A stretch of 64,000 bases of DNA from Bin80 sp965209015 (GTDB lineage Bacteria > Bacteroidota > Rhodothermia > Rhodothermales > Bin80): contig OZ242367.1 of NCBI GenBank assembly GCA_965209015.1, forward strand, positions 1,488,001-1,552,000, in the 5' to 3' direction. Below the pieces are notes generated by a model. The model was not told the DNA's origin. It searched no databases and worked only from the letters and a program-made list of their open reading frames with translations. A program made the position numbers and the translations under genes. Positions within the stretch are counted from its first letter, which is position 1; every line of letters starts with the position of its first letter. Shown here piece by piece: positions 9,096-18,542 of this stretch.

Positions 9096-9542
9096 ATGAG
9101 AGTGAAAATTTCGAAATTGCTGCTGATTTGTTTTCTGGTTACTCCCATACAGCTATTGGCTCAGGAATCGCCCGGACGATTCACGATCGAAGCAGGGCTT
9201 GTTGGTGGGACTGGGGCTGCCTGCCCTGGACAATATATACGCGTTGACGGGGAGATCACAGGCCCTATATCACTTTATGGAATGGTGGAAAATTACCGAT
9301 GCCAAAACTTTACAGGCTCAGCAAATCGAATCGGAGTTTCCGTTCGACTAGGCCCTTCTAATTGGACTATACGACCGGAATTGAGGAGCGGGCTTGAATA
9401 TGATGGAGGAGATGTTTCTTGGATTTTCGGGGCGGGTCTGTTACTTGGTGGTCGTTATGGAGCGCGCCTCTCCGTTCATTTTGGAGATGTATCTGCCGAT
9501 CCAATTACCCTATTCCAGTTGGGGGGCTATCTTCGATTTTGA
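9096..9542 (+). CDS. Small secreted beta-barrel-like protein, function unknown
   Basis: A signal peptide (KISKLLLICFLVTPIQLLAQ) is followed by about 128 residues of alternating hydrophobic/polar strands rich in Gly and aromatic residues, ending in Phe (GGYLRF), as outer-membrane barrels do. Only two cysteines are visible after the signal peptide. The size would allow a small barrel or one that oligomerises. I recognise no family. It converges with the HU/SPOR gene. Confidence 0.6.
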   Translation: MRVKISKLLLICFLVTPIQLLAQESPGRFTIEAGLVGGTGAACPGQYIRVDGEITGPISLYGMVENYRCQNFTGSANRIGVSVRLGPSNWTIRPELRSGLEYDGGDVSWIFGAGLLLGGRYGARLSVHFGDVSADPITLFQLGGYLRF

Positions 9543-9668
9543 CCTGCTTATAGTGAGTTGAAGGATATTTTTCCTACCATAGGGTGGTTTGCCACCATCT
9601 GAAGATGAGATGGAAGAGGTTGTATATTCGCAGTTTTGGAGTAACCAAGATCAACTCATCAAAGGCAA

Positions 9669-10688
9669 TCAGAGACCTACGTTCCGCACATTTTTTACCC
9701 ACGCATCCGATGGAATCTCATCCAATTGACTTATTGCTGCCACAGCATCTGGAATAGAGGGGAACTGTCCCAAAGCTACACGATACTGGCTATCATCACT
9801 CACAAGCGTGTCCACCGCCATTCCGGGAAGAGATGTACGATATCGTTCTACAACAGCCTGTGCCTGTTCAGGGGTGTTGAACGAGCCAACAATGATCGTA
9901 TACCCCCCGGCCTCACGGTCAAGTAATACAGATCCATTATTCGTATCAGGTTGTTCAGAGGGAATAGCATCCGTTGACGGTTCCACAGGGTTCGCGACAA
10001 TGCCATTGGCAACCTCCATATTTGCTGGAGAATCTGATGGATCTGGAATGACATTATTCTCCATAGAGTCTGACGTGACTGGATCAGGGTTAGCCGGTAG
10101 GACGGCAGAGAGGGGCTCAGAAATTTGTTGATTTGACTCCATGACCCAATTCGTCAAAAAATACCCACCAACCGCCAAGGCACCGACAATGAGCACGACC
10201 ATGGCGACCTGAGCTACTCGTCGCTGGCCTTTTGCAGGCGACCCAGAGGAATCTGGGAGAATCTCTAAGGAGTCCATATCCGCGAATGTTCCAGAAATCA
10301 GTGTAGCAAGTTCAGGATCAGCAGAGATATGGAGTTTGTCCTCAGTTCGCGAGATCACCCCAAGTGTAGGAATCTCAATGGGTGCCTGAGCTATGATCTC
10401 ACTCACGAGAAGATCTATGATTGATGATGCATCCTCGTGAGAGATGCCCTGATTTGAAGCAAACTCAGAAACCAAGGATAAATCCGTAGTAACAGAGGAA
10501 GATTCATCAAGACTGATATATCGTTTTGGAGGATGTAGAATGAATTGGTTATCGTTTGGTCTTTCAGACATGCTGGGAATAGATTCAATCTTCAGCGTGC
10601 CTAAACCAGAAACAGATAACTGACCGTATTTCAGCAACCTTTCTCGTATGATGGTTGTGAACTCTCTGAGAGCTACTTCGCTGGTCAT
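9669..10688 (-). CDS. HU-like domain / SPOR domain membrane protein
   Basis: Three-part protein typical of Bacteroidota-like bacteria. Residues 1 to about 90 resemble the HU-like fold found in bacterial SPOR proteins (FTTIIRERLLKYGQLSVSGLGTL). A single membrane helix lies near 160-182 (VAQVAMVVLIVGALAVGGYF). After a Pro/Ser-rich acidic linker, a C-terminal SPOR domain (about 260-335, YTIIVGSFNTPEQAQAVVERY) should bind denuded septal peptidoglycan. Inference: it links an inner-membrane or cytoplasmic component to the division site. Single-gene unit. Confidence 0.85.
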   Translation of the reverse strand: MTSEVALREFTTIIRERLLKYGQLSVSGLGTLKIESIPSMSERPNDNQFILHPPKRYISLDESSSVTTDLSLVSEFASNQGISHEDASSIIDLLVSEIIAQAPIEIPTLGVISRTEDKLHISADPELATLISGTFADMDSLEILPDSSGSPAKGQRRVAQVAMVVLIVGALAVGGYFLTNWVMESNQQISEPLSAVLPANPDPVTSDSMENNVIPDPSDSPANMEVANGIVANPVEPSTDAIPSEQPDTNNGSVLLDREAGGYTIIVGSFNTPEQAQAVVERYRTSLPGMAVDTLVSDDSQYRVALGQFPSIPDAVAAISQLDEIPSDAWVKNVRNVGL

Positions 10689-10842
10689 AGCTAAAAATGA
10701 ACGTTGATATACTTTAAGAGTGTACGCAAAGTTAGGTAAAGCAGACTAATTTACAAGCTTATTCTTGAAATTAACTGACCTGAAGCCCCCATACGGGCTT
10801 TGTTCTGTCCAAATATATTGAAAAATACAAGTTAATGATTGA

Positions 10843-11760
10843 ATGAGTATAGTTGCGGTAGGAACGCTGGGGCTTGACAACATTGAAACCCCAAGGGAAA
10901 AGAAAGATCGTATTCTTGGAGGGAGTGCAACCTATATTTCGCTCGCCGCTCGGCCTTTGGCTCATCCCGTAGCAATGATAGCTGTTGCTGGCAAAGATTT
11001 TCCAGAGGATTACAGACAGCTATTTCATACAAGTGATTTAGATCTAACTGGAGTTGAAATTTTGGAGGATCATGACACATTTGCTTGGGGAGGTGCTTAT
11101 CATGAGAACCTGAACGTACGAACGACAACCTTTACCCACTTGAATGCATTAGCTAAATTTAATCCGATTGTTCCCACAAAGTATAAAAATTGCAAGGTTC
11201 TTTGTCTTGGGAATCTATCTCCGCAAACCCAACTTCAAACGCTCAGTCAAGTGAATGGGAACTCATTTGCGATGTGTGATACGATGAATTACTGGATTAA
11301 CCACACACCGGATGAGTTGAGAGAGGTTCTGGGACGAATAGATTGTCTTTTGATTAACGATGAGGAGGCATATCAACTCACTGGTGAGACCAACCTTTTC
11401 ACTGCCGCAAATCAGATTTTGTCAATGGGGCCAAGCATCTTGATTATCAAAAAAGGAGAGCATGGAGCAATATTATTTGTTGAAGAGCAGGTGTTCACTG
11501 TTCCAGGCTTTCCCCTTGAAGACGTACGGGATCCCACTGGGGCAGGGGATGCATTCCTTGGAGCTTTTGCTGGTAGCTTGGCTAATGAGTCCACGATCGG
11601 GTTGAATGCGCTCAAGAGAGCCATGGTTTATGGTTGTACCGTTGCATCATTTTGTGTTGAAGTTCTGGGACCGTTCAACTTAGTTCGATTATCGGGAACC
11701 GTGATCGAGGAGCGTGCCAAAAATTTTAGAGGATTCACAGAATGGCCTCCTTGGAATTAG
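10843..11760 (+). CDS. PfkB-family sugar kinase
   Basis: Ribokinase-fold kinase phosphorylating a sugar or nucleoside with ATP. The N-terminal substrate-binding part contains GGSATYISLAARPL; the catalytic signature DPTGAGDAF covers residues 230-238, with D236 the likely base. 305 aa is a normal length. Substrate cannot be deduced. The next gene starts 19 bases before its stop codon, so the two are cotranscribed. Confidence 0.88.
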   Translation: MSIVAVGTLGLDNIETPREKKDRILGGSATYISLAARPLAHPVAMIAVAGKDFPEDYRQLFHTSDLDLTGVEILEDHDTFAWGGAYHENLNVRTTTFTHLNALAKFNPIVPTKYKNCKVLCLGNLSPQTQLQTLSQVNGNSFAMCDTMNYWINHTPDELREVLGRIDCLLINDEEAYQLTGETNLFTAANQILSMGPSILIIKKGEHGAILFVEEQVFTVPGFPLEDVRDPTGAGDAFLGAFAGSLANESTIGLNALKRAMVYGCTVASFCVEVLGPFNLVRLSGTVIEERAKNFRGFTEWPPWN

Positions 11761-12680
11761 TTCACTCAATACGGATCATGATGCTGATGCTGCTGTGGAT
11801 TGGCTGTACCACAAATGATCAAGTTGAAGTGTTGCTGACAGGGAAGAGTGCCGAAAAAAATCTGCAGTTCTACTTTGGAAGTTATATACAACAGGACCCG
11901 TTCAAATCTAATGTGTTGGAGAAAAAGGGAGATCGATTTTTTCTGGACTTATCAATGCTCCGAGAATTTGATTCTGAACTAGCAGTAGCACTTGATGCCA
12001 GAGTATCGCGGAATACATTAGATCCAGATAGCCTGCAAACAGTGATTGAATCGTCATATTACGAAGCACGCAATCTTTCCAAAAACCTTGCAGACTTTGA
12101 GTCCAAATGGCCCATTAGCTCACCCAAGTCATTTGAAGTGCATGGCCCAGTCACGCATTATTTGCGCCGAATAACAGTAAGCGAGAAAGCATTACAGGAT
12201 GCAATATTAAATTATCATCAGAATGATTCAAGGCTGTACTATGAAACTGGTACGGTCATAAAGGCCGAGCATATTTCCAATGATCAAGTCATGGAGACGA
12301 CTGCAATGATTAAGCGATTTGATGGGTTCTGGGACTTTGCTACCTATGACAGTGCTGGAATGTTAACATCAAAAACACGACCGAATCCACGTGCATTAGC
12401 CACACCGACTCAATGCGTTGGATGCCATTTTGGAAAAAAATCCTTTGAACCTGAGCGTAGCTGGCCGTTAGATGCTCCACCCGTCCCCGAAGGGATCCGA
12501 AAATGGTACACAGAAACATCTGACAAAGAGGTTGCAGATTTTTTTAGGGAGCACGACCTCAGAAGCGATTTGGTCATGGGGCTCTATGCAACGACCTATG
12601 TATCCGATCTTCGAATGCAGCGTAGATTGGGTACATTAGATTCTTCATCGGTAGCACTCCTTGGTTACTTGGGACTGTAA
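11742..12680 (+). CDS. Monohaem DUF3365-like periplasmic lipoprotein
   Basis: A short hydrophobic leader ends in a cysteine (MLMLLWIGC, Cys about 22), suggesting a lipoprotein, although Trp at the -3 position is unusual. A single CVGCH haem-attachment motif sits at residues 225-229. The surrounding sequence resembles the DUF3365 haem-sensor fold. The start at 11742 has an AGAGGA ribosome site 8 bases upstream; ATG at 11778 is an alternative. Inference: redox or gas sensing in the periplasm. Translationally coupled to a sugar kinase, without any other cytochrome gene nearby. Confidence 0.7.
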   Translation: MASLELVHSIRIMMLMLLWIGCTTNDQVEVLLTGKSAEKNLQFYFGSYIQQDPFKSNVLEKKGDRFFLDLSMLREFDSELAVALDARVSRNTLDPDSLQTVIESSYYEARNLSKNLADFESKWPISSPKSFEVHGPVTHYLRRITVSEKALQDAILNYHQNDSRLYYETGTVIKAEHISNDQVMETTAMIKRFDGFWDFATYDSAGMLTSKTRPNPRALATPTQCVGCHFGKKSFEPERSWPLDAPPVPEGIRKWYTETSDKEVADFFREHDLRSDLVMGLYATTYVSDLRMQRRLGTLDSSSVALLGYLGL

Positions 12681-12683
12681 GTT

Positions 12684-13046
12684 ATGCATAAAATTAGGTT
12701 GATCAATGCAGTCTTTTATGCTCACCATGGCGTAACCGCCTCGGAGCAGAAAACAGGGGGGAGATATGAAGTTGATGTGGAGGTTCAGTTTGATTTTGAG
12801 ACTGCTGCAAAAGAGGATGATCTCAACCAAACGTTATGCTACGAGACGATGTATCATGTGATCAGAAGTGTAGTTAAGGATAGGACATTTGATTTGATAG
12901 AACGCATTGCATATCTGATTGCAGATCAGATCATTAAATTATCAGCACAAATCGAATACATAGAGGTTACAGTACGTAAACGGAATCCACCGGTCAGAGG
13001 AACCGTTGACTCTGCCGAAGTACTCTATCGTAGGGAGAAAACCTAA
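12684..13046 (+). CDS. folB: Dihydroneopterin aldolase
   Basis: Tetrahydrofolate biosynthesis: converts dihydroneopterin to 6-hydroxymethyl-dihydropterin plus glycolaldehyde. The signature FYAHHGVTASEQKTGGRYEV is at the N-terminus, followed by LCYETMYHVI and a VTVRKRNPPV strand. 120 aa is the family length. Three bases after the haem lipoprotein gene; its stop overlaps the convergent maf gene by 4 bases. No other folate gene is in the window. Confidence 0.93.
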   Translation: MHKIRLINAVFYAHHGVTASEQKTGGRYEVDVEVQFDFETAAKEDDLNQTLCYETMYHVIRSVVKDRTFDLIERIAYLIADQIIKLSAQIEYIEVTVRKRNPPVRGTVDSAEVLYRREKT

Positions 13047-13636
13047 AATGTGATGAGATCACTGAAATGTTTTCTCAGAAGTACGTACATTCTGCGAAGT
13101 GGCAGGCCTACCACATTGTAGTAATCTCCATTTATTCTCTCAACAAATAATGCTCCCATATCATCTTGTATTCCATAGGCGCCGGCTTTATCCATCGGTG
13201 AGCCTGAATTTACGTAGTTTATAATTTCATTCTCGGCGAGCTTGCCAAACGTAACTTCAGTAGTTTCCACAGAAGCCACCATTCTCTTAGATGTCCCATG
13301 GATTATAGCAATCCCGGTATGCACATGATGGCTAGAACCGCTCAACTGTCTGAGCATCTCTGTAGCCTCGGATATCCCAGAGGGTTTACCCAAAATCAAT
13401 CCTTGGGAGACAACAATGGTGTCTGCCCCAAGGATCAGCGCATCTGGTTTACGGGCTGCGATAACTCTTGCTTTTTCCAGAGCCAAGTTTTCGGCTACTT
13501 GGGCAGGAGTGTACTGTTTATTAATCGTTTCATCAATATTGGCTGGAATATGAATAAAGGGAATACCTATCTGTCGGAGAAGCTTTTGTCTCCGTGGGGA
13601 CTGGGAAGCAAGAATGAAGTCAGTGCGGAGGTTCAT
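13043..13636 (-). CDS. maf: Maf-family nucleotide pyrophosphatase
   Basis: Cleaves non-canonical or modified nucleoside triphosphates (dTTP/UTP type or m7GTP type) to monophosphates. Recognised by LASQSPRRQKLLRQIG at the N-terminus, ILGADTIVV, GKPSG and the DKAGAYGIQD segment near residue 150. The ATG at 13636 is preferred over the GTG one codon upstream. 197 aa is standard. Convergent with folB. Confidence 0.93.
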   Translation of the reverse strand: MNLRTDFILASQSPRRQKLLRQIGIPFIHIPANIDETINKQYTPAQVAENLALEKARVIAARKPDALILGADTIVVSQGLILGKPSGISEATEMLRQLSGSSHHVHTGIAIIHGTSKRMVASVETTEVTFGKLAENEIINYVNSGSPMDKAGAYGIQDDMGALFVERINGDYYNVVGLPLRRMYVLLRKHFSDLITF

Positions 13637-13693
13637 CACAGATTAAGATCCTTCGTTTAAGTCTTTCGGAGATCAAGCTACTCACTGGAATTA

Positions 13694-14479
13694 ATGGCAA
13701 TAATAGCAATTTGTAATCATAAAGGTGGAACTGGAAAAACCACCACATCGGTAAATGTTGCAGCTGCTCTGAGTCTGGTAGGATATAAGACACTTGTTAT
13801 CGATCTAGATCCTCAGGCGTTTCTGACACGCAATATGGATGTTGAACCATCAGGTGTGACTCATTCCTCACTTAATTTGTTTGAATCTGGAAAACAAATT
13901 TCTGACCTAGATGTCCTGCAACTTCCATCATTTGACTTATTACCGTCCGGTGAAGGTATGAATTACTTTGCTCGAAAACTCACCGGAGCTACCGATATAT
14001 TCTGGATTCGACAGGCCCTCACGAACCAGAACACCTATGGCGCAATCATTTTAGATACAGCAGCAGCTCTCTCGGTTTTTTCCCTGAATGCGTTAGTTGC
14101 AGCAGATATTCTTATGATTCCTGTAACACCTGAACCTCAACCTGTAGCCGGTGCAGAGCAGACCTACGCTACTGCGACGGAGGTGCGGGGAAAATGGAAC
14201 CCCAATTTGAAAGCTGCAATGTTCCTGCTTACCAATGTGCATGGGAGAAAAAAAATTCATTTGCATTATTCAAAATATCTCCGAAGTAAATATGGAAGTC
14301 TGGTTATGGACACACTCATTCGTACGTCCTCCTATCTCACTCTCGGATGTGAACATGGGAAAACAATTTTCGAGACCCATTTGAGTTCGCGCGGTGCAGT
14401 TGATTATGCTGGGGTTGTGGATGAGTTGATTCAACATGTACTGGTGCCGATGAATTTGGGCAGTAACAATCAATCATGA
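13694..14479 (+). CDS. ParA/Soj-family ATPase
   Basis: Deviant Walker ATPase that partitions DNA or positions protein complexes. KGGTGKTT lies at residues 10-17 with the signature Lys10; Walker A' is VIDLDPQ, and IILDTAAALS covers the Walker B region (TAA instead of the usual CPP). No parB gene or parS site is seen next to it, so chromosome segregation is not implied; orphan ParA proteins often position cytoplasmic cargo. The stop codon overlaps the start of the acylase gene by 4 bases (ATGA). Confidence 0.85.
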   Translation: MAIIAICNHKGGTGKTTTSVNVAAALSLVGYKTLVIDLDPQAFLTRNMDVEPSGVTHSSLNLFESGKQISDLDVLQLPSFDLLPSGEGMNYFARKLTGATDIFWIRQALTNQNTYGAIILDTAAALSVFSLNALVAADILMIPVTPEPQPVAGAEQTYATATEVRGKWNPNLKAAMFLLTNVHGRKKIHLHYSKYLRSKYGSLVMDTLIRTSSYLTLGCEHGKTIFETHLSSRGAVDYAGVVDELIQHVLVPMNLGSNNQS

Positions 14480-16884
14480 TAAAGCTGATCCATTTGATTT
14501 GGATTGGTATCTTGCTGTGGGGATTGAATTTTGGTTTAAGCGGGATCGCTCCAATTGGGGATCTCTTTGATCCAGCACGAGGATTATATCATAATGCACG
14601 CATCGCCGAGCATGATGCCCGGCAGGAGGTTGTGATCTCTGGATTATCTAGTTCGGTTACAATTGAGCGGGATGAGAGAGGAGTTCCACATATATTTGCT
14701 GTCAGTGATAGAGATGCCATCCATGCCTTAGGATACGTTACTGCACAGGATCGGCTATTTCAGATGGACTTTGTTAGCCGGGTTGCTTCGGGGCGCATGT
14801 CTGAGATCTTTGGCTCAGGCTCAATAGAGACAGATCAGTATTTGCGCACAACCGGAATGAGTTGGGCGGCAAAGAAGATTACGGATGCTCATCGCCAAGA
14901 ACAGAGCTTTGACTATGAGCTAATGACATGGTTTGCAGAGGGAGTCAATGCGTATATCAACAATATCTCTTACCCAGAGTGGCCATTTGAATTTAAATTG
15001 TTCGGATATAGTCCTGAGCTCTATACCCCTCTTCATATGGTACTATTGATGATGTACTTCAATTTTGACTTATCCTTTGGATCGGATGAGGCAGCTTACG
15101 GTCTCGCTAGGGATCGGTTTACCTCTGAAGAGTATGCCGAACTATATCCTCTTCACTCTACGCGCTACAAGCCAATTATCCCAGAGCCGCTTGGATTTGT
15201 GGATGAGTCTATGCCCTCCACAGCTATCTCTACCTTAGGCTCATCTGAAAGTGTAGCACTGCTCAGGAATATGCATACTACACTGATGAATCAAGGAATT
15301 GAGGGATTTAGACCTTCAAAGGGATCGAATAGTTGGGCCGTCACGAATAAGCGATCTGCTACTGGTTCTGCAATCATGGCCGGAGATATGCACCTCTCCC
15401 TTTCACTTCCATCTATTTGGTATGAAGCACACTTAGTCACCCCTTCCATGAATATATATGGAGTGCTCTCACCAGGTACACCCGTGCTGATTGAGGCATT
15501 TAATGATCATGTAGGCTGGACGTATACAAATTCAGGCTTGGATGGGATTGATCATTATCTGTTAAAGTTAAGTAAGGATGAACAAAGCTATGAGATTGAC
15601 GGAAATTGGGTTCCACTTGAATTCCAGCCAGATACAATTCGTATCAAGGGTGCAGACGCGTTGATTGATACCCTTACGATCTCGCGTTTCGGGCCCGTCC
15701 TGAAGGATTCCAGCACAGCGGTGGCTATTAAGTGGGTGGCACATGAGAAAAATTCTATGATATCTGGACTCTGGCAGATGAAGCTTGCTCAGAATGCAGC
15801 ACAGTTGGACAGCGCACTGATACACTGGCATTCACCCGCCATGAACATACTCTATGCGGATACGAAAGGGACAATTGGGATTCGGGTAGGTGGTGTTGTC
15901 CCCATTCGGGCGTCTGGAAACGGAATTGGACTTCTTGATGGTAGCTCCAGTGCGACAGATTGGATCGGTATGATTCCCTTTGAAGAGATGCCTCACGCAG
16001 TAAATTCCTCCCGTGGATTTTTAACCTCAACCAATCAGCAGCCAACCACTTCGGAGTATCCTTACTATCTGAATCATGATTGGCGTCCTTCCTATCGGTC
16101 CTTACGTATAGACACTTTGCTTTTGAGTAAGGAACAGCACACCTTTGAGGATCTGCGGGAGTATCAAGAAGATTTATATGTAGGCCAATATGATGCATTT
16201 GTGACACATTTGAATTCGGTAAATGCATTGACGGAGCATGGAGAAAAGGTTAGAGATGCCTTAACCACATGGGATGGATATGCAGGGGGAGAAACGGATG
16301 GTCCTCTTGCGCTCCATGAGTACCTAATAGCCTTGAAGTACCTCACATGGGATGAAGACATATTCAATGACCTTCCAGAGCCCAGCGAAACAGTACTTGC
16401 TGAATTTCTTGATCATGGATCTATATGGCTTGATGTCCAATCCACCCCTGAGATTGAGGATGCAACTGCACTGATGGCATTAGCGCTTGAGGAAGCCGCC
16501 ATTACACTTGAAAGTCAGTATGGAGAAGATTGGAGTTGGGATTCAAATCATCACATTGTTTTTCGGCATCTGACTCAAACGCCTGCACTGGATATGTTAT
16601 GGCGTGGGCCCTTCAGTTATCCTGGGTATGATGAGACTCTAGCGCCAGGGGATGGCGTGGAGGTCACGCATGGCGCGAGTTGGCGTGTAGTCGTAGATTT
16701 CAATGAGCATCCGCCCACAGGAGTCGGGATTTATCCAGGAGGTCAGAGCGGTAATCCTCTCAGCCGATACTATGACCTTCATATTCAGGACTATTTGAAT
16801 TTTGAATATTACTCCCTACATAAACCAAGGAGGCCTGGAGATCTAGACTCTACTTCATCTCTTCTCGTCCTACAGAATCTGTGA
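14476..16884 (+). CDS. Penicillin acylase family N-terminal-nucleophile hydrolase
   Basis: Exported amidohydrolase processed into alpha and beta chains. An N-terminal hydrophobic segment is followed by the alpha chain with RDERGVPHIFA and GYVTAQDRLFQMD. The self-cleavage site and nucleophile are in KGSNSWAV, Ser at about residue 284. The beta chain contains the expected SPGTPVLIEAFNDHVGWT region. 802 aa is typical. Physiological substrates are usually unknown; acyl-homoserine lactones are one known class, but nothing here proves it. Confidence 0.9.
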   Translation: MIKLIHLIWIGILLWGLNFGLSGIAPIGDLFDPARGLYHNARIAEHDARQEVVISGLSSSVTIERDERGVPHIFAVSDRDAIHALGYVTAQDRLFQMDFVSRVASGRMSEIFGSGSIETDQYLRTTGMSWAAKKITDAHRQEQSFDYELMTWFAEGVNAYINNISYPEWPFEFKLFGYSPELYTPLHMVLLMMYFNFDLSFGSDEAAYGLARDRFTSEEYAELYPLHSTRYKPIIPEPLGFVDESMPSTAISTLGSSESVALLRNMHTTLMNQGIEGFRPSKGSNSWAVTNKRSATGSAIMAGDMHLSLSLPSIWYEAHLVTPSMNIYGVLSPGTPVLIEAFNDHVGWTYTNSGLDGIDHYLLKLSKDEQSYEIDGNWVPLEFQPDTIRIKGADALIDTLTISRFGPVLKDSSTAVAIKWVAHEKNSMISGLWQMKLAQNAAQLDSALIHWHSPAMNILYADTKGTIGIRVGGVVPIRASGNGIGLLDGSSSATDWIGMIPFEEMPHAVNSSRGFLTSTNQQPTTSEYPYYLNHDWRPSYRSLRIDTLLLSKEQHTFEDLREYQEDLYVGQYDAFVTHLNSVNALTEHGEKVRDALTTWDGYAGGETDGPLALHEYLIALKYLTWDEDIFNDLPEPSETVLAEFLDHGSIWLDVQSTPEIEDATALMALALEEAAITLESQYGEDWSWDSNHHIVFRHLTQTPALDMLWRGPFSYPGYDETLAPGDGVEVTHGASWRVVVDFNEHPPTGVGIYPGGQSGNPLSRYYDLHIQDYLNFEYYSLHKPRRPGDLDSTSSLLVLQNL

Positions 16885-17003
16885 GGATGATATAGTGGAT
16901 TAAAAATGGTAGCTTAGATGGTAGAGTTGCGGTACAAGACGGATTCGTTATCTTTTTGCATCCTCAACCTTCGTCTCCGTAAATATTATATGTGCTCCAG
17001 ATC

Positions 17004-18503
17004 ATGAACAGTAGTCAGCAACGTTTTACCTCCCGTTGGGGAATGCTTCTAACCGTTTTGGGCATGGCGGTTGGTACAGGGAATATCTGGCGATTTCCTC
17101 GGATTGCCGCAACGAATAGCGGCGATGATGGTGCAGGAGCATTTTTAGTGGCCTGGATTATTTTTCTCTTTGCGTGGAGCATTCCCTTGATCATTGCAGA
17201 GTATGCGCTGGGCCGAAAAGGTCGGTTAGGCGTAATTGGGACCTTTACGAAACTCGCTGGGGATCGCTTCACCTGGATGGGGGCCTTCTGTGTTTTTGTT
17301 GCGGCAGCCATATTATTTTATTACACGGTGGTTGCCGGTTGGTGCTTCTATTATCTGGGGAGGATGGCAATTCTTGGGCCAGATCTCACCTACGAAGCTG
17401 CTCAGGGGGCATGGGATGGTTTTCAGAGCAGTTACTTTCCTGTACTCTTCCATGCGTGTGCAATAGGACTGGGAGCCTGGGCGGTATGGAAAGGGGTTGG
17501 AAGAATTGAGCGTGTAAATAAAGTACTCGTTCCGGCATTATTGGTGATTGTCTTGGTTGCATTGGTTCAAACTCTACTACTCAATGGTGCCGGACAAGGA
17601 ATTCAATTTCTATTCACACCTGATTGGTCGACACTAACAGAGCCTCGAATCTGGCTGGAGGCGCTTACCCAGAATGCCTGGGATACAGGTGCAGGGTGGG
17701 GACTAGTTCTCACGTATGGAGCTTATATGCAGAGCCGACATGGTGTCGTGCAAAATGCAATCATTACCGGTGTTGGAAACAATACCGTCTCAATCCTTGC
17801 AGCAATCATCGTTTTTGGAACCGTATTTGCGATCTTGGGACAAGAGATGTCTCGCCCAGAGGTACTGCAAATCATGCGCACCAGTGGGCCCGCTGCCACC
17901 GGGCTTACCTTTATTTGGATGCCTCAACTGTTTGCCAAAATGCCGGCTGGAAATATTTTGGCCATTTTGTTTTTCCTTGGACTCTCCTGTGCGGCCCTCA
18001 GTTCTCTGATTTCCATGGTCGAAATGGTTGTGCGCTCCGTAACTGATTTTGGGATTAACCGATCACACGCAATCATCGGTGTTTCCATTGCTGCTCTGGT
18101 GCTTGGAATTCCATCTGCAATGAACTTAGGCTTTTTTGAAAATCAGGATTTTGTTTGGGGATTGGCATTGATCATTTCAGGGGCGTTCATGGCTATTCTC
18201 GTGATTCGGCAGGGAGTTCGGTCATTTCGCGAGAATGAAATTGATCATATGGTCGGCGATTGGAAATCCGGTCGACCATGGGATCTTCTATTGAATTATA
18301 TCGTCCCATTACTGGCATGTGCGCTACTGGCCTGGTGGTTATGGCTTTCTGTTACGGTCTATGCCCCCGACACTTGGTACAACCCAACCGATCCATTCAG
18401 CTTGATGACCTGTATCGTACAGTGGGGAGTTGTGATCAGCATACTGCTTTTGCTCAATCGCACAATGGCAGTTCGTATCCGCTTGAGTAATGGTTTGGCA
18501 TAA
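17004..18503 (+). CDS. Sodium:neurotransmitter symporter family (NSS/SNF) transporter
   Basis: Sodium-coupled amino-acid-type transporter of the LeuT fold. TM1 holds the conserved unwound region GMAVGTGNIWRFPR; about 12 hydrophobic helices span the 499 residues. The ATG at 17004 is preferred to the GTG at 16992 because it begins MNSSQQRFTSRWG, a usual NSS N-terminus. Substrate unknown. Stands alone, between the acylase and the redoxin gene. Confidence 0.92.
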   Translation: MNSSQQRFTSRWGMLLTVLGMAVGTGNIWRFPRIAATNSGDDGAGAFLVAWIIFLFAWSIPLIIAEYALGRKGRLGVIGTFTKLAGDRFTWMGAFCVFVAAAILFYYTVVAGWCFYYLGRMAILGPDLTYEAAQGAWDGFQSSYFPVLFHACAIGLGAWAVWKGVGRIERVNKVLVPALLVIVLVALVQTLLLNGAGQGIQFLFTPDWSTLTEPRIWLEALTQNAWDTGAGWGLVLTYGAYMQSRHGVVQNAIITGVGNNTVSILAAIIVFGTVFAILGQEMSRPEVLQIMRTSGPAATGLTFIWMPQLFAKMPAGNILAILFFLGLSCAALSSLISMVEMVVRSVTDFGINRSHAIIGVSIAALVLGIPSAMNLGFFENQDFVWGLALIISGAFMAILVIRQGVRSFRENEIDHMVGDWKSGRPWDLLLNYIVPLLACALLAWWLWLSVTVYAPDTWYNPTDPFSLMTCIVQWGVVISILLLLNRTMAVRIRLSNGLA

Positions 18504-18542
18504 CATGTGCTAGTAGGTTGTTTCTAACGATTTTTTATTTTG

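Noticed and set aside
9585..9610. Possible terminator GGTGG-TTTG-CCACC between convergent genes
   Set aside because: Only five base pairs and no T run on either side.
13694..14479. Chromosome partition locus
   Set aside because: ParA-type ATPase only; no parB or parS-like palindrome adjacent.
15755..16228. Minus-strand open frame of 157 codons within the penicillin acylase gene
   Set aside because: Antisense shadow of a well-supported gene, no motif or ribosome site.
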